A DNA stretch of 64,000 bases from a virus. Below, piece after piece: positions 49,977 to 57,794 of this stretch (the first letter of the stretch is position 1; every line of letters begins with the position of its first letter). A program made the position numbers and the translations under genes. The stretch covers positions 62,001-126,000 of IMG/VR virus record IMGVR_UViG_3300009009_000002, one strand, 5' to 3'. Under the pieces are notes generated by a model that was not told the DNA's origin, made no database searches, and saw nothing but the letters and a program-made list of their open reading frames with translations.

Positions 49977-50022
49977 GTGCTTGATATATATATAAAGTTT
50001 TTATAGAATATATATCAAGCAC
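49977..50022. promoter_or_regulatory. 15-bp perfect inverted repeat between divergent genes, possible operator
   Basis: GTGCTTGATATATAT (49977-49991) and its exact complement ATATATATCAAGCAC (50008-50022), 16 bases apart. It ends 16 bases before the ATG of the next plus-strand gene and lies 58 bases from the start of the ribbon-helix-helix gene. No T run follows, so an operator is more likely than a terminator. Confidence 0.5.
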
Positions 50023-50038
50023 CGAGAAAGGTGATGAA

Positions 50039-50305
50039 ATGACAAAAAAAACGGTGGGAGCTATTGTTTTTAAATTAGGAGATAACAGTGAAATTATTGA
50101 AAGATTAGAAGACGCGGGATTTGAAATCACGAAATTAAGTGAAAATGATTTTTATGTATATAAAGATGAGAACGACATAACTCCGATAGATGTTCTATTA
50201 AAATTAAGAGAACTTGGAGTTTATGTATCAACTCAAAGTATAGTCAAGACATCAGTTTATTCCGGTGGAGAAGTATACAAAGAAAAAATAGAGTATTTAA
50301 TGTGA
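50039..50305 (+). CDS. Small protein of unknown function
   Basis: 88 aa, ATG after AAAGGTGATGAA. Globular alpha/beta ('GAIVFKLGDNSEIIERLEDA', 'IDVLLKLRELGVYVST'), no catalytic motif. Divergent from the terminase unit and downstream of the 15-bp inverted repeat. It appears to form a two-gene operon with the next gene. Confidence 0.52.
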   Translation: MTKKTVGAIVFKLGDNSEIIERLEDAGFEITKLSENDFYVYKDENDITPIDVLLKLRELGVYVSTQSIVKTSVYSGGEVYKEKIEYLM

Positions 50306-50312
50306 GGGAAAA

Positions 50313-50957
50313 ATGGCTAGAAAAAAAAGAAGTGTTAAGCAGATAGAAGAGTCAATCGAGACACTAAGTAATAAATTATTTGAAAGACTAAAAGAATTCA
50401 GAGATAGTGGAACTAAATTTTGTATAATTGATAGATTCAATGGATATGATTTTTTTGAAGTTTTTAAAGATGCGTTATATTCATATAGGTCAGATGCAGT
50501 TATTTGTGAAAGACTTTATTATGAAAAAAAATGTTATCTTGCAAAAAGAAAAACTTTTGACATCTCTGACGATGCAAAAAAACTTTATGAAAGCTTTATA
50601 AAGTTTTCTAAAAAAATAGAAAAAGAGAATATTAGCGAATTATCAGATGAAGAAGTAAAACAAAGAGAAAATAAAATAGAAGATTATAAGAAAAAATTAG
50701 AAGACAATCCTCCCGAAGAAAAAGATATTAGTCTGTTATCATATAAAACTGACTTTAATGGGGAGGGATATTTAGTAACAGAATTAAATAAAATTTCAGA
50801 TGAAATTTTATTACAGATAAGTAAAACGACAGTAAACTTTGTTTTTAGCTATTTTTCAACTTTTAAATATATGGCAATGGATGGATACTCAATTAGTATA
50901 ACGCCTATATTTAGTGAAGATTATATAGATATCATCGCCATAATGAAGGAAATGTGA
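50313..50957 (+). CDS. Unknown protein
   Basis: 214 aa, ATG after TGAGGGAAAA, 7 bases past the preceding stop. Basic N-terminus, then mixed alpha/beta with a coiled, charged middle (~residues 105-140). No recognised domain. Ends at a strong bidirectional terminator. Confidence 0.52.
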   Translation: MARKKRSVKQIEESIETLSNKLFERLKEFRDSGTKFCIIDRFNGYDFFEVFKDALYSYRSDAVICERLYYEKKCYLAKRKTFDISDDAKKLYESFIKFSKKIEKENISELSDEEVKQRENKIEDYKKKLEDNPPEEKDISLLSYKTDFNGEGYLVTELNKISDEILLQISKTTVNFVFSYFSTFKYMAMDGYSISITPIFSEDYIDIIAIMKEM

Positions 50958-50981
50958 TCACTATCCTGTAATTCTCCTTTT

Positions 50982-51019
50982 AATAAATAGACTAGGGTTA
51001 AACCCCTAGTCTATTTATT
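50982..51019. terminator. Bidirectional terminator between convergent genes
   Basis: 16-bp perfect stem AATAAATAGACTAGGG / CCCTAGTCTATTTATT with a 6-base loop. It overlaps the end of the minus-strand gene. Confidence 0.82.
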
Positions 51020-52258
51020 ATCCTCATCCACTTCAAAACTTACTCCTAATTCATCTATACCCTCAATATCTTCTGGTATTATTTTTTCATCTAATGGCTC
51101 TATGCCAGACTCTTTTAATCTCTCATTTGTTTTTTTGATTTGCTCATCTAAAATATCTTCTGTTCTTTGTTTATAAAGTTCCATGAGTATTGCATTCGAA
51201 TGTTTATCTGCATTACCCGTTGATACTCCTGTCTTTATATTCTCCACTTTATCATGAGCAAAACTCATGATTTTTGCAACTTTAAATAATGAATCAACAA
51301 CATCTCTATCTTTGTGTCCGTCTAACTGTAGGAATCTCTCATAACCTTTAGCCACAACATCTGTGAACATTTTTTCAAAATCACCCTGTTCTGCTTGAGC
51401 TGTTCTAAAGGAGAACTCGGAATACACCATGTTTAATGTTTTAATATTATCATCTAATTCTTTAACTCTTTGTTCTGATTGTTTTTTAATAACTAATTTC
51501 TCTCCAACCTCTAAATCTTTATACGCTGACAAATTATCTATATCTTTTAAAAGATTAACTAATGCTGCCTTTTCGCCTTCTAATGTCTTTATTTTAGATT
51601 CTATATCATGAGTCTTTATATTGAAGAACACTTTCTTATAAAGACCTATATCATAATTAAAGATTTTCATATCTAAATTTTTATTACAATACTCGCATAT
51701 TCTAGAATCTGGAACACATTCTAATAACATTTTATCTACCAAATATCTTTTTGGATGAATTAATATTTTTTCTATAGATTGTCTCGTAAATGTTGTATCA
51801 ATTAATCTTTCACCATTTTGGTCAACAGGGACATTTGTAGTTGAGCCATAAAATCTGACTATTTCATTTGCCCATAGAGCATCTACCTCTAAATCTTTTA
51901 CCATTTTGCAAAAACTTTCTTGATCGTCTGGTGCATCAGATAGTTCAAGATTAAAATTTAATATATTTTTTTGAAATGCTTTACTCTTTTTATTTGTTAA
52001 TATTTTATTCTTGTAATCACTATATACGTATCCTAAGTTATATTGTTTTATTACAGGGTCTATCACATTTAAGTAATATATAACAAGATTAGGCTCGTGA
52101 GGAGCTGAAAGTCCAAGTTTGAAAAGTTCTGCCTTTATAAAAGTTGGAGAGTATCTTTTTGTTAAAAGATATCTTATATATCTTACGTGTGGTTTTGACT
52201 CAATTGCCTTTATTATGTTTATGCATCTTTCTTTGCTAAAATTAAAATCTGTAGCCAT
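51011..52258 (-). CDS. Unknown protein with coiled-coil region
   Basis: 415 aa, ATG after AGGGGGTAGAC. The N-terminal ~130 residues are helical ('PHVRYIRYLLTKRYSPTFIK'). Residues ~205-280 are a coiled coil ('IESKIKTLEGEKAALVNLLK'), and a CxxC is present ('RICEYCNKN'). The C-terminus is acidic. It forms a two-gene unit with a 100-aa protein. The size and helical start recall packaging or DNA-binding accessory proteins, but I see no diagnostic motif. Confidence 0.5.
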   Translation of the reverse strand: MATDFNFSKERCINIIKAIESKPHVRYIRYLLTKRYSPTFIKAELFKLGLSAPHEPNLVIYYLNVIDPVIKQYNLGYVYSDYKNKILTNKKSKAFQKNILNFNLELSDAPDDQESFCKMVKDLEVDALWANEIVRFYGSTTNVPVDQNGERLIDTTFTRQSIEKILIHPKRYLVDKMLLECVPDSRICEYCNKNLDMKIFNYDIGLYKKVFFNIKTHDIESKIKTLEGEKAALVNLLKDIDNLSAYKDLEVGEKLVIKKQSEQRVKELDDNIKTLNMVYSEFSFRTAQAEQGDFEKMFTDVVAKGYERFLQLDGHKDRDVVDSLFKVAKIMSFAHDKVENIKTGVSTGNADKHSNAILMELYKQRTEDILDEQIKKTNERLKESGIEPLDEKIIPEDIEGIDELGVSFEVDEDNK

Positions 52259-52267
52259 GTCTACCCC

Positions 52268-52570
52268 CTACTTTATTGTCCTAATTTGATTATTTTTTAG
52301 TTCCTTCATTTTCTCTCCAGGCTTTTTAATTGTAACAAATGAAGTAAAAGAACTTTCGTCTGGAGCAATGCTTACATTTGTATAGTCCTTAACAATGTCC
52401 TCAACTAAGGTTCTAATTACAGGCATTAATTGTACAAGCTCTGGCATTACTTGCTCAGCTTCAATATTTAGCTTATCTTTCTTATTAAAAAATCTTTTTG
52501 CTGCCTCATAAATATCATCAAAAGGATTATTTTTAATATGCAAAATATATTTTTTAATTTGTGCGTTCAT
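52268..52570 (-). CDS. Small unknown protein
   Basis: 100 aa, ATG after GAGGGGTGAGTT. Helical N-terminus, 'MPELVQLMPVIRTLVEDIVK' in the middle, and a basic C-terminus. Transcribed first in a unit with the 415-aa gene, from a sigma-A-like promoter at 52587-52615. No family recognised. Confidence 0.5.
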   Translation of the reverse strand: MNAQIKKYILHIKNNPFDDIYEAAKRFFNKKDKLNIEAEQVMPELVQLMPVIRTLVEDIVKDYTNVSIAPDESSFTSFVTIKKPGEKMKELKNNQIRTIK

Positions 52571-52586
52571 AACTCACCCCTCTTTC

Positions 52587-52615
52587 ATTATTGCATATCC
52601 GCGTCTTGTTTTCAA
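52587..52615 (-). promoter_or_regulatory. Possible sigma-A-type promoter, minus strand
   Basis: TTGAAA, 17-base spacer, AATAAT, ending 17 bases before the ATG at 52570. Divergent from the phage-type motif at 52666. Confidence 0.42.
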
Positions 52616-52665
52616 GTAAGATGCAAATTATGATAGTTTTGCGTTTTAAGTTTTTTTTAAAAATT

Positions 52666-52683
52666 TAGTATAAGAAATAAAAT
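52666..52683 (+). promoter_or_regulatory. Conserved phage promoter motif
   Basis: TAGTATAAGAAATAAAAT, 27 bases before the ATG of a 71-aa membrane protein. Confidence 0.66.
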
Positions 52684-52710
52684 AAATTAATTAAAAGGGG
52701 AAATGAAAAC

Positions 52711-52926
52711 ATGAAATTTTTTAACTTTAGTGAGAAGGCAAAGAAGCGAATTAAAGTAGGAACGGCAGTTGGAACGGCTATTTTAGGGGTAGTACTTGTA
52801 GTTTTTGGATTCAATTCAAAAAGTAAAAATTCAGAAGAAGATTCAAATGACCAAGAAGACACAGAAAATGAAACTGTAGATAACAACAATGACGAAGATA
52901 ATGAAATAAAGATCACAGAGTTTTAA
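52711..52926 (+). CDS. Small membrane protein with acidic tail
   Basis: 71 aa, ATG after AAAGGGGAAATGAAAAC. Basic amphipathic start, one hydrophobic helix ('VGTAVGTAILGVVLVVFGF'), then a tail of ~35 mostly Asp, Glu and Asn residues. Isolated unit with its own promoter motif and terminator. Function unknown. Topology would put either the basic start or the acidic tail at the membrane's inner face. Confidence 0.58.
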   Translation: MKFFNFSEKAKKRIKVGTAVGTAILGVVLVVFGFNSKSKNSEEDSNDQEDTENETVDNNNDEDNEIKITEF

Positions 52927-52934
52927 ATTTAATA

Positions 52935-52960
52935 AAGGGCCTAACGGCCCTTATTTTTTT
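52935..52960 (+). terminator. Terminator
   Basis: AAGGGCC TAAC GGCCCTT followed by ATTTTTTTT. Confidence 0.9.
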
Positions 52961-55093
52961 TCATGCAGTTCCCTTTATGGAGTTATGAAACTTACTTATA
53001 GCACCTTTTAATGTGTCCGCTTTACCGCATGCTCTATGTGTATGAGTCACATATGTAGTTTTTCCATCCTTGTTTACACTTTTCCAAACTGCTGAGTCAC
53101 CATTACTCCATGTAGCTTTAGACTTATAAACTTCTTCTTTTTCTTCTTTTGATAATGGAACTTTATTATCTTTTAACTTTTCAAAATTTGATTTTGTCTT
53201 AGCTTCTTTATACATTCCATCTATATAGTCTGCAACTTTATTATTCTCTTTTAGCGTATCAAATAATAATTTATTTTGTTTGTCTTTATGTTGAGCGATT
53301 TCATATATAAATTCATCAGGTGTCTTATCTCTTGACTTAAATATACCTAAAAACTTTGGCATAGTAGCTATATATCTATTTACATTTACAACTCTATCTT
53401 TCTTAGGTCTATGACTTAACCCACCACTTCTTACACCTCTTGCCTCCATCTGCTTCATTTTTTCAGGATTATAATGAGGGTCCAATACACCTTCCCAAGT
53501 TGTATCATTTAATGATAAACCCTCTCCACCAGCAGAAGATATTATCATAACCTTTTTATTGCCTTTATTAAAATCCTCTATATCTTTTTGTCTTCCTTCT
53601 TCTGTAATTCCAAAATTACCTTTGCCTGTAAATTTACCATATTGAATACCTTTTGATTTTAACCCCTGTTCAATAGAATCTGTACCACCCTTTATTAAGT
53701 GACTAAATAATATTGCTCTTCCATCAGGAGTTTTCCCTAAATGTTCTTCCATATCGCGCAAAAGAGTGTTTAGTTTTGGAGTTAATTTTGGACCGTCTTT
53801 TGGTGATATCTTTGGGTTTATAGCACTTATATCGTTCATTAATTTTCTTGCTTCAACTAATTTTGAAAAAACTTGAGCAGCCTCTTCATCTTTTAAAGTT
53901 TCAAGCCTCTTTGTTCTTATCATTTTTCTAACTGCTGGATTATCCTTTAATATACCTTTATATAATTTTTTTTGCTCTTTACTGAGAGGTACCTTCGTAA
54001 TACTTACAGCTTTATCAGGCATTTTAGCTATTTCTTTTATATCATTAACATCTAAATAATCTACATATTTTTTTAATTCGTTTTGTAATAATCTTTTATT
54101 TTTAAAACCTAAAACAGGCTTTCTTTTTTCATGCAAGTCTCTATACTTCCAAGACCTATCTCTTTTTAGCCACATTTGCTCAAATTGTTTTTTATTTTTT
54201 CCTAATATATGTTTTTGTCCAGAGGCAACATCAACTAAAGGCTGAATATCAGCTAATGAGTTAGATACTACAGAGCCTGTTAATCCAATATAATTAGGAT
54301 AAAGTTTTCTTGTTTTCTTTAGAGCTTCAGTAACTGCTGTATCTTCATTTTTACCTTTGTGACTCTCATCTGTTATAACTGTGTCAGCTCCAGTTTCCCT
54401 TATATAATACTCAGGGTCTTTTTTAAATAAATCATAAGATACTATATTGTAATCTTTATTCTTGTCAGGTAGTCCATATTTGCTATTTTTCTTTGATAGC
54501 TCAGCTTTATTTCCAACAATATTGTATGAACTGTTTGTGAATTTTTTTATTCCAGATGAACCAAAATTCATTCTAAGTCCAGATGGTACGACTACCAATG
54601 CTCTATTGGCCTTTCCATCTTGTTTCATTTTTTCAAATTTAGCAATTGCAGTTAAGGTCTTTCCGCTTCCAACAGGATGCGCTAAAACTTTTTCTGTGCT
54701 AGGATCTTCTGCTACACGTTTTTGATGAGGGTAAAGCTGGATGTTGTCTCTTAAAGCAGCCTCTTTATACATTCCATCTATATAGTCTGCAACTTTAATA
54801 TCCCATCTAGGCTCATAAGTTTTCTTAGAAAGATTTGCTTGATTTATATTTTTTATTTTGAATCGTCTAATATTATTTCTTAGTTTACAATAGCCGAAAT
54901 AATCGTCTCCACGAATCTCGTAAGGCTCTGTTAATCTCATTGTGGAGTCACCTTTTTTATCAGTATACCAAATCTTTAAAAGATTTTTATTGTTGCCAGC
55001 TTTTTTTATTTTGCTTTTTACTTTTTCTTCAAGGGGTATAGCATGCCTCCCCATTGCATATTTATATATAATTTCTTTATATGAATCCTTCAA
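52961..55093 (-). CDS. WYL-domain / SF2 (Snf2-like) helicase fusion, probably virion-associated
   Basis: 710 aa, starting at TTG 55093 with AGGTGG nine bases upstream. Residues ~30-100 are a WYL domain paralogous to the protein at 34343-34597. The helicase core follows: Q-motif 'LYPHQKRVAED' (~120), Walker A 'HPVGSGKTLTAI' (~139), DESH box (~242), 'GLTGSVVSNS' (~270), 'ISSAGGEGLSLNDTTW' and 'QMEARGVRSG' (~550). The dodecamer VADYIDGMYKEA occurs twice, at ~101 and ~618, exactly flanking the core; the encoding 36-bp repeats are identical. Its K-E-A end matches the head-protein motif, so the core may be released by the prohead protease and carried in the virion. A ~75-residue C-terminal domain with 'TYVTHTHRACGKADTL' is unassigned. 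Confidence 0.8.
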   Translation of the reverse strand: MKDSYKEIIYKYAMGRHAIPLEEKVKSKIKKAGNNKNLLKIWYTDKKGDSTMRLTEPYEIRGDDYFGYCKLRNNIRRFKIKNINQANLSKKTYEPRWDIKVADYIDGMYKEAALRDNIQLYPHQKRVAEDPSTEKVLAHPVGSGKTLTAIAKFEKMKQDGKANRALVVVPSGLRMNFGSSGIKKFTNSSYNIVGNKAELSKKNSKYGLPDKNKDYNIVSYDLFKKDPEYYIRETGADTVITDESHKGKNEDTAVTEALKKTRKLYPNYIGLTGSVVSNSLADIQPLVDVASGQKHILGKNKKQFEQMWLKRDRSWKYRDLHEKRKPVLGFKNKRLLQNELKKYVDYLDVNDIKEIAKMPDKAVSITKVPLSKEQKKLYKGILKDNPAVRKMIRTKRLETLKDEEAAQVFSKLVEARKLMNDISAINPKISPKDGPKLTPKLNTLLRDMEEHLGKTPDGRAILFSHLIKGGTDSIEQGLKSKGIQYGKFTGKGNFGITEEGRQKDIEDFNKGNKKVMIISSAGGEGLSLNDTTWEGVLDPHYNPEKMKQMEARGVRSGGLSHRPKKDRVVNVNRYIATMPKFLGIFKSRDKTPDEFIYEIAQHKDKQNKLLFDTLKENNKVADYIDGMYKEAKTKSNFEKLKDNKVPLSKEEKEEVYKSKATWSNGDSAVWKSVNKDGKTTYVTHTHRACGKADTLKGAISKFHNSIKGTA
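53205..53240. repeat. 36-bp direct repeat, copy 1 (inside helicase gene)
   Basis: TCTTTATACATTCCATCTAT and the following 16 bases, identical to 54762-54797. In frame on the minus strand both encode KVADYIDGMYKE. Confidence 0.9.
54762..54797. repeat. 36-bp direct repeat, copy 2 (inside helicase gene)
   Basis: Identical to 53205-53240 over 36 bases, while flanking sequence differs. The copies border the helicase core on either side. Confidence 0.9.
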
Positions 55094-55120
55094 GAAAAAT
55101 CACCACCTTACCTAAGATTA

Positions 55121-55138
55121 TAGCATAAGAAATAAAAG
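55121..55138 (+). promoter_or_regulatory. Conserved phage promoter motif
   Basis: TAGCATAAGAAATAAAAG, 26 bases before the ATG at 55165, divergent from the helicase gene. Confidence 0.67.
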
Positions 55139-55164
55139 ATTTAAAAGAAGGGAAGGATGTATTA

Positions 55165-55743
55165 ATGAATTCAAAAATTTTAGATGTAGGATTTAAATTA
55201 TTGGTGTTAGTAGGAGTAGCTGTAGCTGGAGGAGCATTAGGAATTTATATCTCAGAAAAGAAAGAGAATATTATTATTGAAGATTTAAATGAGGAAGTTG
55301 AATTTAGAAATAATGAAATAAATGAGTTAACTGTTAAACTTGAATGTTTAGAAGAGGAACTTTTAAATAGAAGTATAGAGCTTCAAAAAAGTAATGATAA
55401 GATGAAAAGATTAAAAACATGGGAGGAAGACTTAAGTTTAAGAGAAAATTCAACATCATCTATAGAGGATAAACTTAATGGAGAGAAAAAGGAGCTTAGT
55501 TTAAAATCTCAACAATTAGATGAGAAAGAAGCTAAATTAAAAGCTATGGCTCTTAATGATTTAAAATATAAAATTGATACAGTAGAAGAGATTATCAAGG
55601 AAATAGATAAACTAAAAGAAGAAAATAGTGACTCGTCAGTATTAATAAAGGAAATAGACAGATTATTAAAAGATAAAAACGATTCAAGTATAGATAAATT
55701 TCTATTTAGGTCTGATATAAATTTAACATCAATAGAAATTTAA
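55165..55743 (+). CDS. Membrane-anchored coiled-coil protein
   Basis: 192 aa, ATG after AAGGGAAGGATGTATTA. Residues ~7-30 are a membrane helix ('LLVLVGVAVAGGALGIYI'). The rest is a long, charged coiled coil (~35-165, e.g. 'ELTVKLECLEEELLNRSIEL'). This resembles spanin-like or structural membrane proteins in shape, but Gram-positive phages lack spanins. Single-gene unit with its own promoter motif. Confidence 0.58.
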   Translation: MNSKILDVGFKLLVLVGVAVAGGALGIYISEKKENIIIEDLNEEVEFRNNEINELTVKLECLEEELLNRSIELQKSNDKMKRLKTWEEDLSLRENSTSSIEDKLNGEKKELSLKSQQLDEKEAKLKAMALNDLKYKIDTVEEIIKEIDKLKEENSDSSVLIKEIDRLLKDKNDSSIDKFLFRSDINLTSIEI

Positions 55744-55770
55744 AAAAATATTTTTAAAACGCATTTTCTG

Positions 55771-55788
55771 TAGTATAAGGGATAAAAG
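55771..55788 (+). promoter_or_regulatory. Conserved phage promoter motif
   Basis: TAGTATAAGGGATAAAAG, preceding a tiny open frame (55802) and the 140-aa membrane protein gene. Confidence 0.66.
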
Positions 55789-55801
55789 TAAAAGAAAGGA
55801 A

Positions 55802-55879
55802 GTGATAACAATAAGTGGAAGTGTAAAAACAATCATAGCAGTTTTAAGGTCTGTACTAATACGTATCTTCAAGTTTTAA
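55802..55879 (+). CDS. Possible 22-25 aa cationic amphipathic peptide
   Basis: Open frame from GTG 55802, or from a non-standard ATA at 55811, which has the ideal spacing to GGAAG and a leader nearly the same as that of the 46031 gene (GTGATAACAATAAGT versus GTGATTAAAATGAGT). It encodes 'SGSVKTIIAVLRSVLIRIFKF', hydrophobic with three Arg/Lys on one face. It may be a degenerated gene start or a real peptide. Low confidence. Confidence 0.3.
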   Translation: MITISGSVKTIIAVLRSVLIRIFKF

Positions 55880-55926
55880 CATAAATATAACTAATAAAAT
55901 TTTAAAAAATGAAAGGGTGTTGAATT

Positions 55927-56349
55927 ATGATGGAATTTATTAAAAACGAGGTAGTTAAAAAGGTAATGGAATATCTAGGGATAGCATTTGTTTCAGTATT
56001 TATATTGAAGATATTTGAAAAGATACTAGATATAATGAATGAGGCAAAACCGGCAGAAAAGAAAACAGCAGTAGACTTATTTAAATCCGCAACAAGAAGA
56101 GCAAAAAGAGGAGAAGGGTTCGATAATGTTGAAGGTGTTGCTACTGATGCAATAGTTAAATATAAGATTGAACTAGCAAAGAAAATAAAAGATAAAGAAA
56201 AAGAAGTTGAAAATAATAAACCTGCAGAACCTAAAGCTGAGGAAGTTAAAGCAGAACCTAAAGCTGAGGAAGTTAAAGCAGAACCTAAAGCTGAGGAAGT
56301 TAAGGCAGAAGAAAAGAAAACTGAAGAAAAGAAAGATAATAAAAAATAA
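55927..56349 (+). CDS. Membrane protein with KAEEVKAEP repeat tail, holin-like shape
   Basis: 140 aa, ATG after AAAGGGTGTTGAATT. A hydrophobic helix at residues ~15-37 ('YLGIAFVSVFILKIFEKIL'), an amphipathic helical region, then three identical 9-residue repeats (EPKAEEVKA) and a Lys/Glu tail. It shares its general shape with small phage membrane proteins such as type-LL-H holins, but no sequence signature proves that. The repeats are encoded by exact 27-bp copies, a sign of recent expansion. Confidence 0.52.
   Translation: MMEFIKNEVVKKVMEYLGIAFVSVFILKIFEKILDIMNEAKPAEKKTAVDLFKSATRRAKRGEGFDNVEGVATDAIVKYKIELAKKIKDKEKEVENNKPAEPKAEEVKAEPKAEEVKAEPKAEEVKAEEKKTEEKKDNKK
56227..56307 (+). repeat. Three tandem 27-bp repeats in a coding region
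   Basis: Units at 56227, 56254 and 56281, identical except for one base near the end of the third. Encode EPKAEEVKA. Confidence 0.92.
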
Positions 56350-56381
56350 GGCAGCTTAAGTCAGACACAATAACTAAAAAC

Positions 56382-56408
56382 AAAAAGGGGTGCAAACCTC
56401 TTTTTTTT
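56382..56408 (+). terminator. Terminator
   Basis: AAAAAGGGGT GCAA ACCTCTTTTTTTT, with one G-U pair in the stem. Confidence 0.7.
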
Positions 56409-56426
56409 CTTCTTTTTTTAAAATTT

Positions 56427-56444
56427 TAGCATAAGATATAAAAG
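56427..56444 (+). promoter_or_regulatory. Conserved phage promoter motif
   Basis: TAGCATAAGATATAAAAG, 49 bases before the ATG at 56494 and just after a terminator. Confidence 0.68.
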
Positions 56445-56493
56445 GAGAGACGGAATAGGTACAATAATAATAACAGTAAAGGAGAGTCAAATC

Positions 56494-56748
56494 ATGAAAC
56501 AAATTTTTACAGAGGTAGGAAAGAAAGTAGCAGTAATAGCTGGAGGTTATCTTCTAGGTAAGGGAATCGAGATGCTTGTAGATTGGGGAATCGATAAGTA
56601 TCGCAAAAAAAAAGAAAGTAAAAATATTTCAAGTTATGACGAAGACATTAGTACCGAAAATAGCACGGGGATTAATGACACAATCATCAGAAGAGAGACA
56701 ATAAGAAGTGAGTCAGTTAAAGGTGATGTGAAAAAGAAAGCAGCATGA
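56494..56748 (+). CDS. Small membrane-associated protein
   Basis: 84 aa, ATG after AAAGGAGAGTCAAATC. N-terminal hydrophobic helix ('VAVIAGGYLLGKGIEMLVDW') and a charged, Ser/Thr-rich tail. Isolated unit between terminators. No family recognised. Confidence 0.57.
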   Translation: MKQIFTEVGKKVAVIAGGYLLGKGIEMLVDWGIDKYRKKKESKNISSYDEDISTENSTGINDTIIRRETIRSESVKGDVKKKAA

Positions 56749-56752
56749 CAAG

Positions 56753-56776
56753 AGAGGGTAAAACCTCTTTTTTTTC
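56753..56776 (+). terminator. Terminator
   Basis: AGAGG GTAAAA CCTCT followed by TTTTTTT. Confidence 0.82.
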
Positions 56777-56907
56777 GATGTATTTTTAAGAAAGTCCTTC
56801 AAGTTAAGCCTTTTTGTTTTATTTTGTTAATTTTGATAAAATATAATTATAGATATTTTACTTCAAGTCTAACTAGAATCTCTTAAAATAAAAAGGAGGG
56901 ATTTAAT

Positions 56908-57792
56908 ATGGATGATTTGAAAAAGGATCAGGAAAGGCTTTTGAAGGAATTGTTTCCAGAGCAAGAACAAGAAAAACTGTTAGATGAAATATCTCCCGAG
57001 CAAGAAAGACTTTTGAATGAACTATTCCCCGAATCAGAATTTAAGGAATACACAAGACCGATACCAATAATTAAAAATTATAATCCAAAAATAAAAAATA
57101 CTATTATGGCACTTAAAACACTTAAAAAAATGGACTTATCATTAATCTTAAGTGTTGTCAGTATCTTATTTATTTTAATTTCATCAATTACTTTATACTC
57201 ACACTATAATAAATTGAAAAACGAAAATGATAAAATTAACAATGAAAATAATAAAATTAAAAATAAAGTAAATCTAATTGAGAATAAAATAAAAAAAACT
57301 GATGAAGATATAAAAAATATAAAAGATGAGACAAATGAAAGAATGGAAGATTTAAGTCGAAATATGGGCGTAATACAAAGTACACTGGAGACTATAAATG
57401 AATCTATAAAAAAACTATACACTATTGTAACCGGGAGACAAAGTGCATCCGTGGGAGGGGAGACACTTGATATGAGGGCAACAGTATATGATTTAAGTGT
57501 TGAGAGTTGTGGCAAAACAAGAGACCACCCAGAGTATGGGATTACTAGATCCGGTGTAAAGGCTACCAAAAATAGAACAGTTGCCGTTGACCCTAAAGTA
57601 ATACCTTTAGGGTCAAAATTATACATAACGTTTCCTGAGAAATATAAATTTATGAATGGTAATTATGTTGCTGAAGATACTGGCGGTGCAATAAAGGGAA
57701 ACAAGATAGATATATTTTTGGGCGAGTCAGTAGATAGAGATTATATGATGGAATTTGGGATACAGCCTGTAAAGGTTAAATTAATAAAGTAA
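56908..57792 (+). CDS. Membrane-anchored 3D-domain cell-wall enzyme (probable lytic transglycosylase-type endolysin)
   Basis: 294 aa, ATG after AAAAAGGAGGGATTTAAT. Residues 1-45 contain three copies of an 'ERLLKELFPE'-type sequence, then a membrane helix (~77-98), a coiled coil (~100-175) and a C-terminal 3D domain (~188-294) with the three signature aspartates: 'VAVDPKVIPLGSKLYI' (D228), 'YVAEDTGGAIKG' (D257) and 'KIDIFLG' (D268). Family knowledge: 3D domains have the MltA-like double-psi barrel and act on peptidoglycan. Membrane anchoring with the catalytic part outside suggests a role in lysis or local wall remodelling. It lies beside other wall and membrane genes. Confidence 0.8.
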   Translation: MDDLKKDQERLLKELFPEQEQEKLLDEISPEQERLLNELFPESEFKEYTRPIPIIKNYNPKIKNTIMALKTLKKMDLSLILSVVSILFILISSITLYSHYNKLKNENDKINNENNKIKNKVNLIENKIKKTDEDIKNIKDETNERMEDLSRNMGVIQSTLETINESIKKLYTIVTGRQSASVGGETLDMRATVYDLSVESCGKTRDHPEYGITRSGVKATKNRTVAVDPKVIPLGSKLYITFPEKYKFMNGNYVAEDTGGAIKGNKIDIFLGESVDRDYMMEFGIQPVKVKLIK

Positions 57793-57794
57793 AC

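Noticed and set aside
57204-57626. 140-residue antisense frame opposite the 3D-domain gene
   Set aside because: The plus strand encodes a clear enzyme; the antisense frame is a shadow of Lys/Asn-rich coding sequence.
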